Notes under the pieces: model-generated
Told to the model about the DNA's origin: nothing
Database searches by the model: none
Seen by the model: only the letters and a program-made list of their open reading frames with translations
Part shown: in pieces, positions 43,355 to 51,116 of the stretch
Layout of the letters: the number at the start of each line of letters is the position of its first letter
Numbering within the stretch: position 1 is the first letter of the stretch
Assembly (NCBI GenBank): GCA_002687775.1
Contig: NZBF01000010.1
Coordinates: 11,015-75,014 of the forward strand
Direction of reading: 5' to 3'
DNA length: 64,000 nt
Source: Nanobdellota archaeon
Lineage (GTDB): Archaea; Nanoarchaeota; Nanoarchaeia; Woesearchaeales; GW2011-AR9
Translations under genes and position numbers: made by a program

Positions 43355-43588
43355 ATGGTAGAAGTAAAAATATATACGACGGAAACTTGCCCTTGGTGCG
43401 AAAAAGCCAAGGCATTCTTTAAGAGTAAAAAGATTGAATACACTGAACTCAATGTTGTGGAAGAAGAAGAAGCGCGTGAAGCGATGATTGAAAAATCTGG
43501 CCAGATGGGTGTACCTGTCATTGAAATAGGTGACAATATCATTGTAGGATTTGACAAAAGTGCTATTGAGAAAGCGTTGGCTGAGTAG
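43355..43588 (+). CDS. Glutaredoxin-like thiol-disulfide protein
   Basis: A 77-aa protein started at the ATG at 43355, after CATTTATATAATAC at about 43323. The fold begins V-K-I-Y-T-T-E-T-C-P-W-C-E-K-A with a C-P-W-C active site, and the cis-Pro motif V-P-V-I and G-F-D lie near the end. It lies 83 bases before a ferredoxin gene. Confidence 0.9.
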   Translation: MVEVKIYTTETCPWCEKAKAFFKSKKIEYTELNVVEEEEAREAMIEKSGQMGVPVIEIGDNIIVGFDKSAIEKALAE

Positions 43589-43670
43589 AATTTCATAAGA
43601 GTATTAGTATTACTGAGATACTGATTGTTTTTTCTAAACTTTTATAAAAAAGTCAGAGTAACCAAAAAGA

Positions 43671-43901
43671 ATGACTCATAAAATAACTCACATTAAACCT
43701 GAATGTATCGGATGTCAAGCATGTGCAGCGATAGCGCCAGAATTCTGGGAAATGAATGAAGATGGAATATCACATTTGAAAGAAAGTAAAGTTGATGACA
43801 AAGGAAATGAAATTTTGGAAATTCCTGAAGAAGATGTTGAATTGAATAAAGAAGCTGCTGAAGCGTGTCCTGTGCAGATAATTAAAGTGGAAAAGTTATA
43901 G
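43671..43901 (+). CDS. 4Fe-4S ferredoxin (single cluster)
   Basis: A 76-aa protein. C-I-G-C-Q-A-C (residues 12-18) and a late A-C-P-V give the four ligands of one [4Fe-4S] cluster, with acidic sequence between, as in Thermococcus-type ferredoxins. TTTTATAAAAA lies about 25 bases upstream. The 3' end overlaps the convergent gene by 6 bases. Confidence 0.9.
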   Translation: MTHKITHIKPECIGCQACAAIAPEFWEMNEDGISHLKESKVDDKGNEILEIPEEDVELNKEAAEACPVQIIKVEKL

Positions 43902-44171
43902 GTGATGCTCTTTCTTTAACGCACGTTCAAATTCGAATTGATGATGAACAATCGAATTAAACACTTCTTTTCTTTGTTTTAATAAACCTTGGATATCTTC
44001 AGTTGTCGACTTATGCCGTTCATAATGTTTCTGTTTATTCTCATCATCTGCTTTGTCATGTCTCGTCTTATGCTTCTCTGCCTTTTTACTCAAAGAATGT
44101 AATTTATTATTTATTTTCATTAATGCTTTTGAATACCCGTACAGGTAAGCAGCTTCACCGCTGAGAGACAT
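43896..44171 (-). CDS. Short coiled-coil protein, unknown
   Basis: A 91-aa, highly charged, helical protein rich in Lys, Glu and His, with heptad-like leucines (L-H-S-L-S-K-K-A-E-K-H). No membrane helix or motif is seen. A minus-strand TATA box (TTTTATATAC, about 44192-44202) overlaps the fibrillarin gene's 3' side. It may be a small structural or nucleic-acid-associated protein. Confidence 0.6.
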   Translation of the reverse strand: MSLSGEAAYLYGYSKALMKINNKLHSLSKKAEKHKTRHDKADDENKQKHYERHKSTTEDIQGLLKQRKEVFNSIVHHQFEFERALKKEHHL

Positions 44172-44204
44172 AAGTGAAGTAAGATTGTTGGTGTATATAA
44201 AAGT

Positions 44205-44876
44205 TTATTTCTTTATTATAATCATACAATGATCTTTCTCAAGAGGATCAAGAACCTTGTAATCAATAACTGTGAATACTTTATCCAATAATAATCGAAT
44301 TTCTGTGAACAATTCTTTCGGCTTCTTTCGAATAGAAATACTTCTTGCTTTAACAGCAAGTAAACCATAACCACCTTTCTTCAAAAACAATTTACAATTT
44401 CTTATGAAAATGTCTGCTTGATTTTTCTGTGCAATGTCTTGGTACACAATATCTGCTTGACAAATTTTATCTTGATATTCTTCAGGATGATTTGCATCGG
44501 CAAGTATCGGAATAATATTCGTTCTCGTATTTGCGAGGAAAACGGCATCTCTTACCACACGCGGTGCAGGATCAACTCCAAAGATTAATCCTTCCTCTCC
44601 AACAATGTCTGCAACGAAAGAAGCAGTAAATCCGTGTGATAAGCCTAAGTATAATACAACGTCATCTTTTCTGATACCTATGTTAGTGCAGCCTTTCATG
44701 ATAGTTGCTGCTAACTTACTTCTTGTAGGATCGAACTCTCTGTAATGAATATGATTTTCACTTACCAACCGTTCACCGAAAGGAGTTCCTGGGAAAAGGG
44801 ATTTAGTAAAAATTCTTTTACCTCGTGCTTCCTGGTAAATTTCAAAGAGTTTGTGTGGTTTAATTTTTTTAGACAT
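44205..44876 (-). CDS. flpA: Fibrillarin, 2'-O-methyltransferase of C/D guide RNPs
   Basis: A 223-aa SAM-dependent enzyme. The SAM site reads L-Y-L-G-L-S-H-G-F-T-A-S-F-V-A-D-I-V-G, a little different from the usual L-G-A-A-S-G-T-T; V-D-P-A-P-R-V, A-D-A-N-H-P and D-I-A-Q-K-N-Q also match. The start region R-E-F-D-P-T-R-S-K-L-A-A is typical. It has its own TATA box (TTTTATAAATAC, 44895-44906). Nop5 lies upstream on the same strand but is separated by a LAGLIDADG gene. Confidence 0.93.
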   Translation of the reverse strand: MSKKIKPHKLFEIYQEARGKRIFTKSLFPGTPFGERLVSENHIHYREFDPTRSKLAATIMKGCTNIGIRKDDVVLYLGLSHGFTASFVADIVGEEGLIFGVDPAPRVVRDAVFLANTRTNIIPILADANHPEEYQDKICQADIVYQDIAQKNQADIFIRNCKLFLKKGGYGLLAVKARSISIRKKPKELFTEIRLLLDKVFTVIDYKVLDPLEKDHCMIIIKK

Positions 44877-44928
44877 GAATGAAGAAATAATGGAGTGTAT
44901 TTATAAAATTATGGAAGAAAAATAGTTA

Positions 44929-46092
44929 TCAAGTCGCCAGGGAATACTTTAATTCTTTTTCACTCCTATCAACAATCAATTTTCCTTCTTCCACAAAGAT
45001 TCTAGTTAGAGACATTGCGTTTTGGTGTCCAGTATTCAACATTTGTGAAATCTCTTTATTGGTAATTACATTCTGTTGCTCAAGAATTTTTTTAATTTTC
45101 CTAAAACTCACGTGATATGGAAATTTTCCATACTGAGAAAACATAGTTTCTAATCTTTGCTTTCTTTTTTTATGGAGATCAAAACCACCTACTTGCACAA
45201 ATATTTCTATGTTGTCGTGACCGTAAATTGATAATTCGTGAGATCCACTCCACTTATTAAAATTGGGCTGTTTTGTTTTTATTCCGATGTGTAAAAGAAT
45301 TTTTCTTATGAATGTAATCTCTTTAATATCATTCATACCTATTCTTATGTGAACTTTTCTTACACTCCCTTCAGCAGCATATATCCCTCTTAAGTAAGCT
45401 ATTTTTACTTTTAAAGAACTTTTGCTTATGATGCTTTTCACTCTATCATCAATTGCATGTAGAATTCTAAATAACCCAGCACTCCAGACTTGCACTCTGG
45501 CACCTTCTTGCGACGCTCTTTCCATGTACGTTATTGATGTTATTTGCTTTCTGGGTAGGTTTAGGATCTTTGACCATCGTTTTCTAATGATGTCTTTTTC
45601 ACCTGGTTTATTCGTTATTACTTCAACAAGAGGTTTATCTATTGGAAATTTAAACTTTCTGAGCATTTTTAGGTGTAATTCTAATAAATTGACTTCATAA
45701 TTTGTCATACTTATCGATTCATGTGTTGGAGAATGATCGCCTTCGCCAATCCACGCACCCCACCAAGCAGCGAATTCTTCATCAACTGTAATCGATTTTA
45801 ATGTGAATGCTGCTTTCTTAACTCCAGCGTAAATTGCCTCAATATTTTGATAAAGTTCTTCTTCACGAATATTCAATTTCTTGCAGAGTATTTTTAGATA
45901 ACCAAAAGTAGCGTTAGTTCTTCCCTCTTGAAGTTTCCAAATGGAGTCAATTGATATTCCAGTCGAAAGAGAGATTGCTTTGATCTTTAGTTTTTGTTCT
46001 TTGATTTTTCTCTTCAATTTTTGTCTGAAATTGTCATTTAAAATAACTCTCCAATTTTCACCTACATAGTTCATTAAATTTATCTTGTTCAT
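44929..46092 (-). CDS. LAGLIDADG homing-endonuclease-like protein with N-terminal HTH (copy C)
   Basis: A 387-aa protein from the ATG at 46092, preceded by GAGGT. Residues about 20-75 look like an XRE-type helix-turn-helix (I-K-A-I-S-L-S-T-G-I-S-I-D-S-I-W-K-L-Q-E-G). Two LAGLIDADG helices follow, W-W-G-A-W-I-G-E-G-D near 125 and Y-L-R-G-I-Y-A-A-E-G near 240, then a C-terminal winged-helix-like part. The frame is open upstream, but that part is the conserved leader and not coding. It divides nop5 from flpA. Confidence 0.85.
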   Translation of the reverse strand: MNKINLMNYVGENWRVILNDNFRQKLKRKIKEQKLKIKAISLSTGISIDSIWKLQEGRTNATFGYLKILCKKLNIREEELYQNIEAIYAGVKKAAFTLKSITVDEEFAAWWGAWIGEGDHSPTHESISMTNYEVNLLELHLKMLRKFKFPIDKPLVEVITNKPGEKDIIRKRWSKILNLPRKQITSITYMERASQEGARVQVWSAGLFRILHAIDDRVKSIISKSSLKVKIAYLRGIYAAEGSVRKVHIRIGMNDIKEITFIRKILLHIGIKTKQPNFNKWSGSHELSIYGHDNIEIFVQVGGFDLHKKRKQRLETMFSQYGKFPYHVSFRKIKKILEQQNVITNKEISQMLNTGHQNAMSLTRIFVEEGKLIVDRSEKELKYSLAT

Positions 46093-46240
46093 TTTCTTTA
46101 CCTCTAAGTTTCTGTATTCTAAAACTTGGAGTTGTTTCCAGAAAAAGGGGCCGTGAGCGAAACTCACAAAAAAGGTTTAGGCTTTTAGCCGACCCGTAGG
46201 GGAAAACTTTTTGTTAAGAGTTTTGTGTGGTCTCTTTTTC
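46093..46240 (-). ncRNA. Structured 5' leader RNA of LAGLIDADG gene C
   Basis: It shares six conserved blocks in order with the leader of gene A. The variable region adds GGCT-AAA-AGCC, and GTGAG-TTTCG-CTCAC is a perfect hairpin here. Beside the ribosome-binding site AAGTTT/AAACTT forms a hairpin; in gene A the same place is CCACGTTTT/AAAACGTGG, so the pairing is kept while bases differ. The TATA box at 46263 predicts a start at the first conserved block. Confidence 0.65.
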
Positions 46241-46262
46241 ATTTATTATTTAGAATTAATAG

Positions 46263-46302
46263 AATATAAACCTTGTCCGCGTATGTCCAGTGACCAGTGG
46301 AC
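46263..46302 (-). promoter_or_regulatory. Promoter of LAGLIDADG gene C: TATA box plus shared inverted-repeat motif
   Basis: GTCCACTGGTCACTGGAC at 46285-46302 is followed by GCGGACAAGGTTTATATTCT. It begins 30 bases beyond the nop5 stop. It is nearly identical to the gene B promoter for about 50 bases. Confidence 0.7.
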
Positions 46303-46332
46303 GTTTGATTAAAAGTTTTAAGAAACAATAAA

Positions 46333-47244
46333 TTATGAATAGGGAACGAATTTTTGCTCCAGCTCTTCTCGGAATTTGGGAGCTTTAAACTCTCCCTTAA
46401 AAAAATCAAGTCTTGCACATAAAGAAATTTTATCAGCAAGAGACCGGGCCGCCTTTCCTCTCGCTTTTCTTTCTACTTTCTGAATTAATGGATGCTGGAA
46501 AATTACGCCATACTTAGGTGACAGCGAGGATTTATTCTTCATATGTCTAAACAATGCTTTCTCAGCACCAAGCAGTTGAACTGTTGAACTTGGCAATGTT
46601 GCCAAACGTTTCAAACTTCTTGCAAGATCTAACAACTTCGCTCCTATAGTAGTACCGCACAGTTCCTTTACATTCGGACAATATTTCTCCATGACTCTTG
46701 ATAAGTATTCTTCATGCTTCTTCCTTAGCGTATACATATTGTTAACTTCCTTTGCAACCAATATAATTTCATCAACATCATCTTTACTCAAATCTGCACC
46801 CATTGTTTCAGTTTCTAGTTCCTTCAACAATTCTTTCTTACTTTTTTCTAAAACTAATTCAACAAACTTTTCATGGTGTTGAAGATTCTCTGAAAGTTCT
46901 GGAAGATACAAACTGTACCATTCCCGTAAACGTTTAGTGAGCATGTTAGAAATCTTGTCTAATTCTTCAATGTTAGAAATTGCCTGTATAATAAGGTCAT
47001 CTTCATTAACGGACTGTTTAATACCTTGTTTTGTCAGTGCAACATTATTCTCATAGAATCCTTTGAAATATTTTGGTTGTTTTAACAATTCTAAGATTTT
47101 TGGATGATATTCTTCAGGTAATGGTTCATATTTAGAATCTGCTTCTTCAGTATACTTATCAATGTGCTTGAATGGAATCTCTTTGATAATGTTCATATTC
47201 TCATCTAGGATAAAGATACCGATGATTGTTTTGTAGTAATACAT
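46333..47244 (-). CDS. nop5: Nop5 (Nop56/58), C/D guide RNP scaffold
   Basis: A 303-aa protein. The Nop domain signature G-A-K-L-L-D-L-A-R-S-L-K-R-L-A and P-S-S-T-V-Q-L-L-G-A-E-K-A-L-F-R-H is clear, preceded by a coiled coil and an N-terminal fibrillarin-binding domain. The usual Lys-rich tail is short. It binds L7Ae-RNA and fibrillarin. TATA box TTTATAAAAAA at about 47263-47273. Confidence 0.93.
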   Translation of the reverse strand: MYYYKTIIGIFILDENMNIIKEIPFKHIDKYTEEADSKYEPLPEEYHPKILELLKQPKYFKGFYENNVALTKQGIKQSVNEDDLIIQAISNIEELDKISNMLTKRLREWYSLYLPELSENLQHHEKFVELVLEKSKKELLKELETETMGADLSKDDVDEIILVAKEVNNMYTLRKKHEEYLSRVMEKYCPNVKELCGTTIGAKLLDLARSLKRLATLPSSTVQLLGAEKALFRHMKNKSSLSPKYGVIFQHPLIQKVERKARGKAARSLADKISLCARLDFFKGEFKAPKFREELEQKFVPYS

Positions 47245-47319
47245 ATTGTTTGTTTTATTCCTTTTTTTTATAAAGTTATATGACGAAAGGTTTAAATGGA
47301 TTAAAAAAGTAGGGTGACT

Positions 47320-47406
47320 ATGGAAGATATTTTAGCTTACATAACCAGCGCGTTCGTCATCCTTGCGGCCATATTTCTCATTCTCAAGATTTTAGGAGTA
47401 TTCTAA
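47320..47406 (+). CDS. 28-aa single-helix membrane protein
   Basis: A short frame opens M-E-D-I-L-A-Y-I-T-S, continues as one hydrophobic helix and ends L-K-I-L-G-V-F. GGGTG lies 4 bases before the ATG and TTTAAATG about 28 bases upstream, giving a complete expression signal. The stop touches the first arm of a 13-bp inverted repeat. Small archaeal membrane peptides of this size exist in respiratory and translocase complexes, but no family is recognised. Confidence 0.55.
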   Translation: MEDILAYITSAFVILAAIFLILKILGVF

Positions 47407-47513
47407 AAGTGCTTGTGCGGGGCCTAGTCCGCTTCTCAACTTCACTCATTTCATTCGTTCAGGTCGTATCTCTACTTTTGGTTCACAAATCCGTCATTTA
47501 CGCACAAGCACTT
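47407..47513. ncRNA. Structured intergenic element with a perfect 13-bp closing stem
   Basis: AAGTGCTTGTGCG pairs exactly with CGCACAAGCACTT, enclosing 81 bases. Inside are GCGG/CCGC and the stretch CTTCACTCATTTCATTCGTTCA, which resembles the core of the element at 36525-36633; both also have CGTCA close before the second arm. It lies between the 28-aa gene and the uL3 promoter. Confidence 0.45.
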
Positions 47514-47546
47514 GTTATTTCTCATTATAACTTCACACCCACAACA

Positions 47547-47556
47547 TTTATAAATA
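47547..47556 (+). promoter_or_regulatory. TATA box for the uL3-SecY superoperon
   Basis: TTTATAAATA. A transcript starting about 25 bases downstream would begin near 47573-47577, giving the operon a leader of about 120 bases, long for this genome. Confidence 0.6.
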
Positions 47557-47572
47557 ACTCACCTCTCCAGCC

Positions 47573-47693
47573 ATGAAAGTAAATAACATCGGCCTGAAAA
47601 GGCGTTTTGTTGCGGCGACGCTTCTCGCAAAACACCACGAAAAGGCTTTTTTACTGAACATGGCAAAATTCATACTAATGAATTGCATTGAAC
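47573..47693 (+). promoter_or_regulatory. Long leader of the ribosomal superoperon, possible autoregulatory site
   Basis: The leader contains GTTTTG-TT-GCG and CGCAAAAC, which pair around CGACGCTTCT. It also has two copies of GAACATGGCAAAA, one just before the uL3 start and one 34 bases earlier. An ATG at the predicted transcription start opens a 62-codon frame running into uL3; its product looks unremarkable and basic. Ribosomal operons are often controlled by a protein binding such leaders; here this is inference. Confidence 0.4.
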
Positions 47694-48638
47694 ATGGCAA
47701 AAGCACACAATCCGAGACGTGGAAGTATGCAGTTTTGGCCCAGGAAACGGGCAAGACGTGATTATGCTAGAATACGGTCCTGGCCAGTGCTGAAAGAAGC
47801 TAAACCTTTAGGTTTCATTGGTTATAAAGTCGGCATGACTCATGCAATGGTTACTGATAATCGTGCCAAAGCATTAACCGTTGGCATGTCTATTCAAATG
47901 CCAATGACTATCATTGAGTGCCCACCCATTACCGTTATGGGAATTTCCTTCTATAAAAATTCAAAAAAATTAACTCAAATTCTTGCTGATCAATTCGATA
48001 AAAATCTTAAACGAAAAATTCAATTACCAAAAAATAAAAAAGCGAAAGTGCCTGAAGATTTTGACGATCTTCGAATTCTTGTTCATTCTCATCCAAAATT
48101 AACCACAATTGGTGGAAAAAAGCCACAAATCATAGAATTAGGTATAGGCGGGAGTAAAGAAGAAAAATTAGCTTATGCACAGGAAAAGTTAGGAAAAGAT
48201 ATCATGGTAGCTGAAGTGTTCGCTGCAGGAAATAGTATTGATATTCACGGAAATACAACTGGGAAAGGGTTCCAGGGTGTGACAAAGAGGTACGGCGTGC
48301 CATTAAAAAGTCACAAATCTGAGAAAGGACAAAGAGGAATAGGAAACCTAGGGGCATGGACTCCTAAAAGAGTTGATTATCGAGTAGCATTACCTGGGAA
48401 AATGGGGTATCATCAACGAACTGAGTATAATAAACAAATTCTTAGGGTGGGAGATAAACCTGAAGATGTTAACAAGAAGAAAGGTATTAAGAGATATGGT
48501 GTTGTGAAAAATAATTTCATATTAGTGAAAGGTTCAGTTTCCGGACCAAGCAGAAGAATAATCACAATGCTTCATTCCATTCGACCAGATGTTAAAATGA
48601 CAAAGGAGGCGCCTGAAATCACGTACATTAGCCAATGA
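47694..48638 (+). CDS. rpl3: Ribosomal protein uL3
   Basis: A 314-aa protein from the ATG at 47694 (M-A-K-A-H-N-P-R-R-G-S-M-Q-F-W-P-R-K-R-A). F-I-G-Y-K-V-G-M-T-H and T-T-G-K-G-F-Q-G-V-T-K-R-Y-G are diagnostic. It is the first gene of the superoperon. Its stop overlaps the uL4 start by 4 bases. Confidence 0.95.
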   Translation: MAKAHNPRRGSMQFWPRKRARRDYARIRSWPVLKEAKPLGFIGYKVGMTHAMVTDNRAKALTVGMSIQMPMTIIECPPITVMGISFYKNSKKLTQILADQFDKNLKRKIQLPKNKKAKVPEDFDDLRILVHSHPKLTTIGGKKPQIIELGIGGSKEEKLAYAQEKLGKDIMVAEVFAAGNSIDIHGNTTGKGFQGVTKRYGVPLKSHKSEKGQRGIGNLGAWTPKRVDYRVALPGKMGYHQRTEYNKQILRVGDKPEDVNKKKGIKRYGVVKNNFILVKGSVSGPSRRIITMLHSIRPDVKMTKEAPEITYISQ

Positions 48639-49441
48639 AACTTCCAATACTAAGCGGGAAAAATGAACGAAAGGGTGAGCGAGAGTTACCTAGACAGTTT
48701 AACGAAGAACATCGACCGGATATCATTACTCGAGCAGTTCGTGCTGTTTTAAATAAATTGAGGCAACCGTATGGATCAAATCCTGGCGCTGGAATGCGAC
48801 ATTCTGCAAAATTAAGTAGGAGACGACGAAATTATCGAGGTGGATACGGATTTGGAATTTCACGAGATCCACGAAAGATTTTAACACGACGTGGACGGCG
48901 AATGTATTGGGTTGGAGCAACTTCACCGCATACACGAGGCGGACGACGAGCTCACGGTCCTAAATCTGAAAAGGTGTGGGAACAAAAAATTAACAAGAAA
49001 GAGTGGAAGAAAGCATTACGATCAGCAATTACCGCCAGCGTAAACAAAGAACTGGTAGCAACAAGAGGGCATAAAGTTCCTGAAGCATACCCGTTCATTA
49101 TTGATTCAGCAATTGAACAATTACAGAAAGCGAAAGATATCATGGATGTATTTGGCAATTTACAGCTTGAAAATGAACTTGAACGAGCTTCAGTTAAGAA
49201 AGTTCGTGCTGGAAAAGGTACAATGAGAAGTCGGAAGTATAAGAAGAGAAAAGGACCTTTAGTTGTAGTTGGTGGAGATTGTCCACTGGCAAAATCTGCT
49301 GGGAACATTCCTGGTGTTGATGTTGTGAAAGTCCATGAAGTTCGAGTTGACCAGTTAGCTCCTGGAGCTTCAAGCGGTCGATTAACGTTATGGACAGAGA
49401 ATGCCATAGATGTGTTAGAAAAGGAGAATTTATTCATATGA
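48635..49441 (+). CDS. rpl4: Ribosomal protein uL4
   Basis: A 268-aa protein. The tunnel loop R-R-R-R-N-Y-R-G-G-Y-G-F-G-I-S-R-D-P-R-K and the G-G-R-R-A-H segment are typical of archaeal uL4. The end overlaps the uL23 ATG in an ATGA. Confidence 0.95.
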   Translation: MKLPILSGKNERKGERELPRQFNEEHRPDIITRAVRAVLNKLRQPYGSNPGAGMRHSAKLSRRRRNYRGGYGFGISRDPRKILTRRGRRMYWVGATSPHTRGGRRAHGPKSEKVWEQKINKKEWKKALRSAITASVNKELVATRGHKVPEAYPFIIDSAIEQLQKAKDIMDVFGNLQLENELERASVKKVRAGKGTMRSRKYKKRKGPLVVVGGDCPLAKSAGNIPGVDVVKVHEVRVDQLAPGASSGRLTLWTENAIDVLEKENLFI

Positions 49442-49716
49442 ACGAGAAACATCAATTAGATTCACATGTAATTATCAAGTATCCATTAAGTACTGAGAAA
49501 GTTATTCGGCAAATTGAATTTGATAACAAATTAGGATTTGTGGTTGATAGAAGAGCTCGGAAAGCTGACGTTAAAAGAGCAGTTGAAGAGTTGTTCAACG
49601 TGAAAGTTGTGAAAGTTAATGTTCAAAATTCATTCAAGGGAGAAAAACGTGCAATTGTGAAGTTAAGTCCAGAAAGCTTAGCATCTGATGTAAGCGCGGA
49701 TTTAGGGTTGATTTAG
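49438..49716 (+). CDS. rpl23: Ribosomal protein uL23
   Basis: A 92-aa protein from the ATG at 49438, which overlaps the uL4 stop. I-I-K-Y-P-L-S-T-E-K-V-I-R and F-V-V-D-R-R-A-R-K-A-D-V-K-R-A-V-E-E-L-F match the family. uL23 is the SRP and nascent-chain docking site at the tunnel exit. Confidence 0.94.
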   Translation: MNEKHQLDSHVIIKYPLSTEKVIRQIEFDNKLGFVVDRRARKADVKRAVEELFNVKVVKVNVQNSFKGEKRAIVKLSPESLASDVSADLGLI

Positions 49717-49718
49717 AA

Positions 49719-50027
49719 ATGGGAGACAGAAAATCAGTAGGAAGTGAACAAGACCTTGATGGGTTAGTGATTGGTGACCAAGTGAGAGTTTCCCTAGAGC
49801 ACGGTTTTAAAAGACCTATGATCTATGAAGGACAAATCAATGGACAAGACGCTTTCATTGAAAGAAACGAAAGTCGTGGCGGAATCATGAGTTGGAGATC
49901 ATACCGACAGTACTTATCATTCGATGATGGAACTGTTCAATTTGATTCTTTTCATAGGAATCATGGCTATTATCCCGTAGGATCTCAAGAATGTACAGAA
50001 AAAGAGCCATTGTTGGTGGAATCATAA
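49719..50027 (+). CDS. Unknown 102-aa protein inserted between uL23 and uL2
   Basis: The frame starts 2 bases after uL23 and stops one base before uL2, so it is a full member of the operon. It is soluble, acidic at both ends, and probably beta-rich in the middle (G-D-Q-V-R-V-S-L-E-H-G-F, M-I-Y-E-G-Q-I-N-G-Q-D-A-F-I-E). No cysteine-metal motif or known r-protein pattern is seen. The uL23-uL2 junction is normally direct in archaea. It may be a lineage-specific ribosome or assembly factor. Confidence 0.7.
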   Translation: MGDRKSVGSEQDLDGLVIGDQVRVSLEHGFKRPMIYEGQINGQDAFIERNESRGGIMSWRSYRQYLSFDDGTVQFDSFHRNHGYYPVGSQECTEKEPLLVES

Positions 50028-50028
50028 A

Positions 50029-50730
50029 ATGGGTAAGAGAATTATACAGCAAAGACGTGGACGAGGAACAGGACCATACAAGAGTCCGAGCCATAAATTT
50101 AAAGGGCCATCTAAATATCATTATGAAGAAGTTGAAGCGAAAGTTTCGAAAATCATCCATGATGCTGCGCACACGGCGCCAATGATTGAATTAACGTATC
50201 CTAATAAAAAGAAATTGTTAACAGTGGCTGCTCAGGGAGTAGCTGAGGGAGATACCATTTCTATAGGTGAAAATGTTGAAGTGAAACCAGGTAACATTTT
50301 ACCATTGAAAAATATTCCAGAAGGAACGTATGTCTATAATATAGAAATGCAGCCGGGTGACGGTGGAAAATTTGTCCGATCATCTGGAACATTTGCAAGA
50401 ATCCTCGCGAAAAGTGATAGAGGAGTTACTATCAAATTACCATCCAAAAAAGAAAAGATTTTTTCAGCAGCATGTACCGCATGTGTCGGTCAAGTTGCTG
50501 GTGGTGGACGATTAGAAAAACCATTCCTGAAAGCAGGAACAAAATGGCATAAAATGAAAGCACGGAATAAATTATACCCAAGTGTATCGGGTACATCTAT
50601 GAATTCCGTTGATCATCCATTCGGTGGAACGTCGTCTGCGCATAAAGGAAAACCTACTGTTGCGCCTAAACACGCACCACCAGGAAGGAAAGTTGGTAAA
50701 GTAAGACCAAGGAGAACAGGAAAACGATGA
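50029..50730 (+). CDS. rpl2: Ribosomal protein uL2
   Basis: A 233-aa protein with R-R-G-R-G-T-G-P-Y-K, A-A-Q-G-V-A-E-G-D and the peptidyl-transferase-proximal S-M-N-S-V-D-H-P-F-G-G segment with its conserved His. Length is typical of archaea. Confidence 0.95.
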   Translation: MGKRIIQQRRGRGTGPYKSPSHKFKGPSKYHYEEVEAKVSKIIHDAAHTAPMIELTYPNKKKLLTVAAQGVAEGDTISIGENVEVKPGNILPLKNIPEGTYVYNIEMQPGDGGKFVRSSGTFARILAKSDRGVTIKLPSKKEKIFSAACTACVGQVAGGGRLEKPFLKAGTKWHKMKARNKLYPSVSGTSMNSVDHPFGGTSSAHKGKPTVAPKHAPPGRKVGKVRPRRTGKR

Positions 50731-51116
50731 TTAGTAAAAAGAAAGAAATGACTTTCTGGGGAAAGTCTGAGGAAGAATTGAAACAGTTAGATTTGAAAGA
50801 ATTATTACCGTTATTACCTTCAAGAATTAGACGATCCTTAACACGCGGAATATCTGATGAGCAGAAGAAAGTTATGGCGAAAGTAGCAAACGGTGAGAGT
50901 AACATTAAAACACATTGTCGAAATTTGATTATCCTTCCAAGTATGATTGGAACATTATTTAGAATTCATAATGGAAAAGATTGGATGCCAGTAACTATCG
51001 TTGCTGAAATGACTGGACATCGATTGGGAGAATTTGCTCCAACTCGTAAGTCGGTAAGTCATAGTTCAGCAGGAGTAGGAGCTACTCGATCGAGTAAGGC
51101 GGTGAGCGCACGATAA
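50727..51116 (+). CDS. rps19: Ribosomal protein uS19
   Basis: A 129-aa protein. K-T-H-C-R-N-L-I-I-L-P-S-M-I-G, I-H-N-G-K-D-W-M-P-V-T-I and M-T-G-H-R-L-G-E-F-A-P-T-R match uS19. It overlaps uL2 by 4 bases and touches uL22. Confidence 0.95.
   Translation: MISKKKEMTFWGKSEEELKQLDLKELLPLLPSRIRRSLTRGISDEQKKVMAKVANGESNIKTHCRNLIILPSMIGTLFRIHNGKDWMPVTIVAEMTGHRLGEFAPTRKSVSHSSAGVGATRSSKAVSAR

Noticed and set aside
46093..46167. N-terminal extension of LAGLIDADG protein C by 25 codons
   Set aside because: These bases belong to the leader conserved with gene A, and a ribosome-binding site fits the later ATG at 46092.
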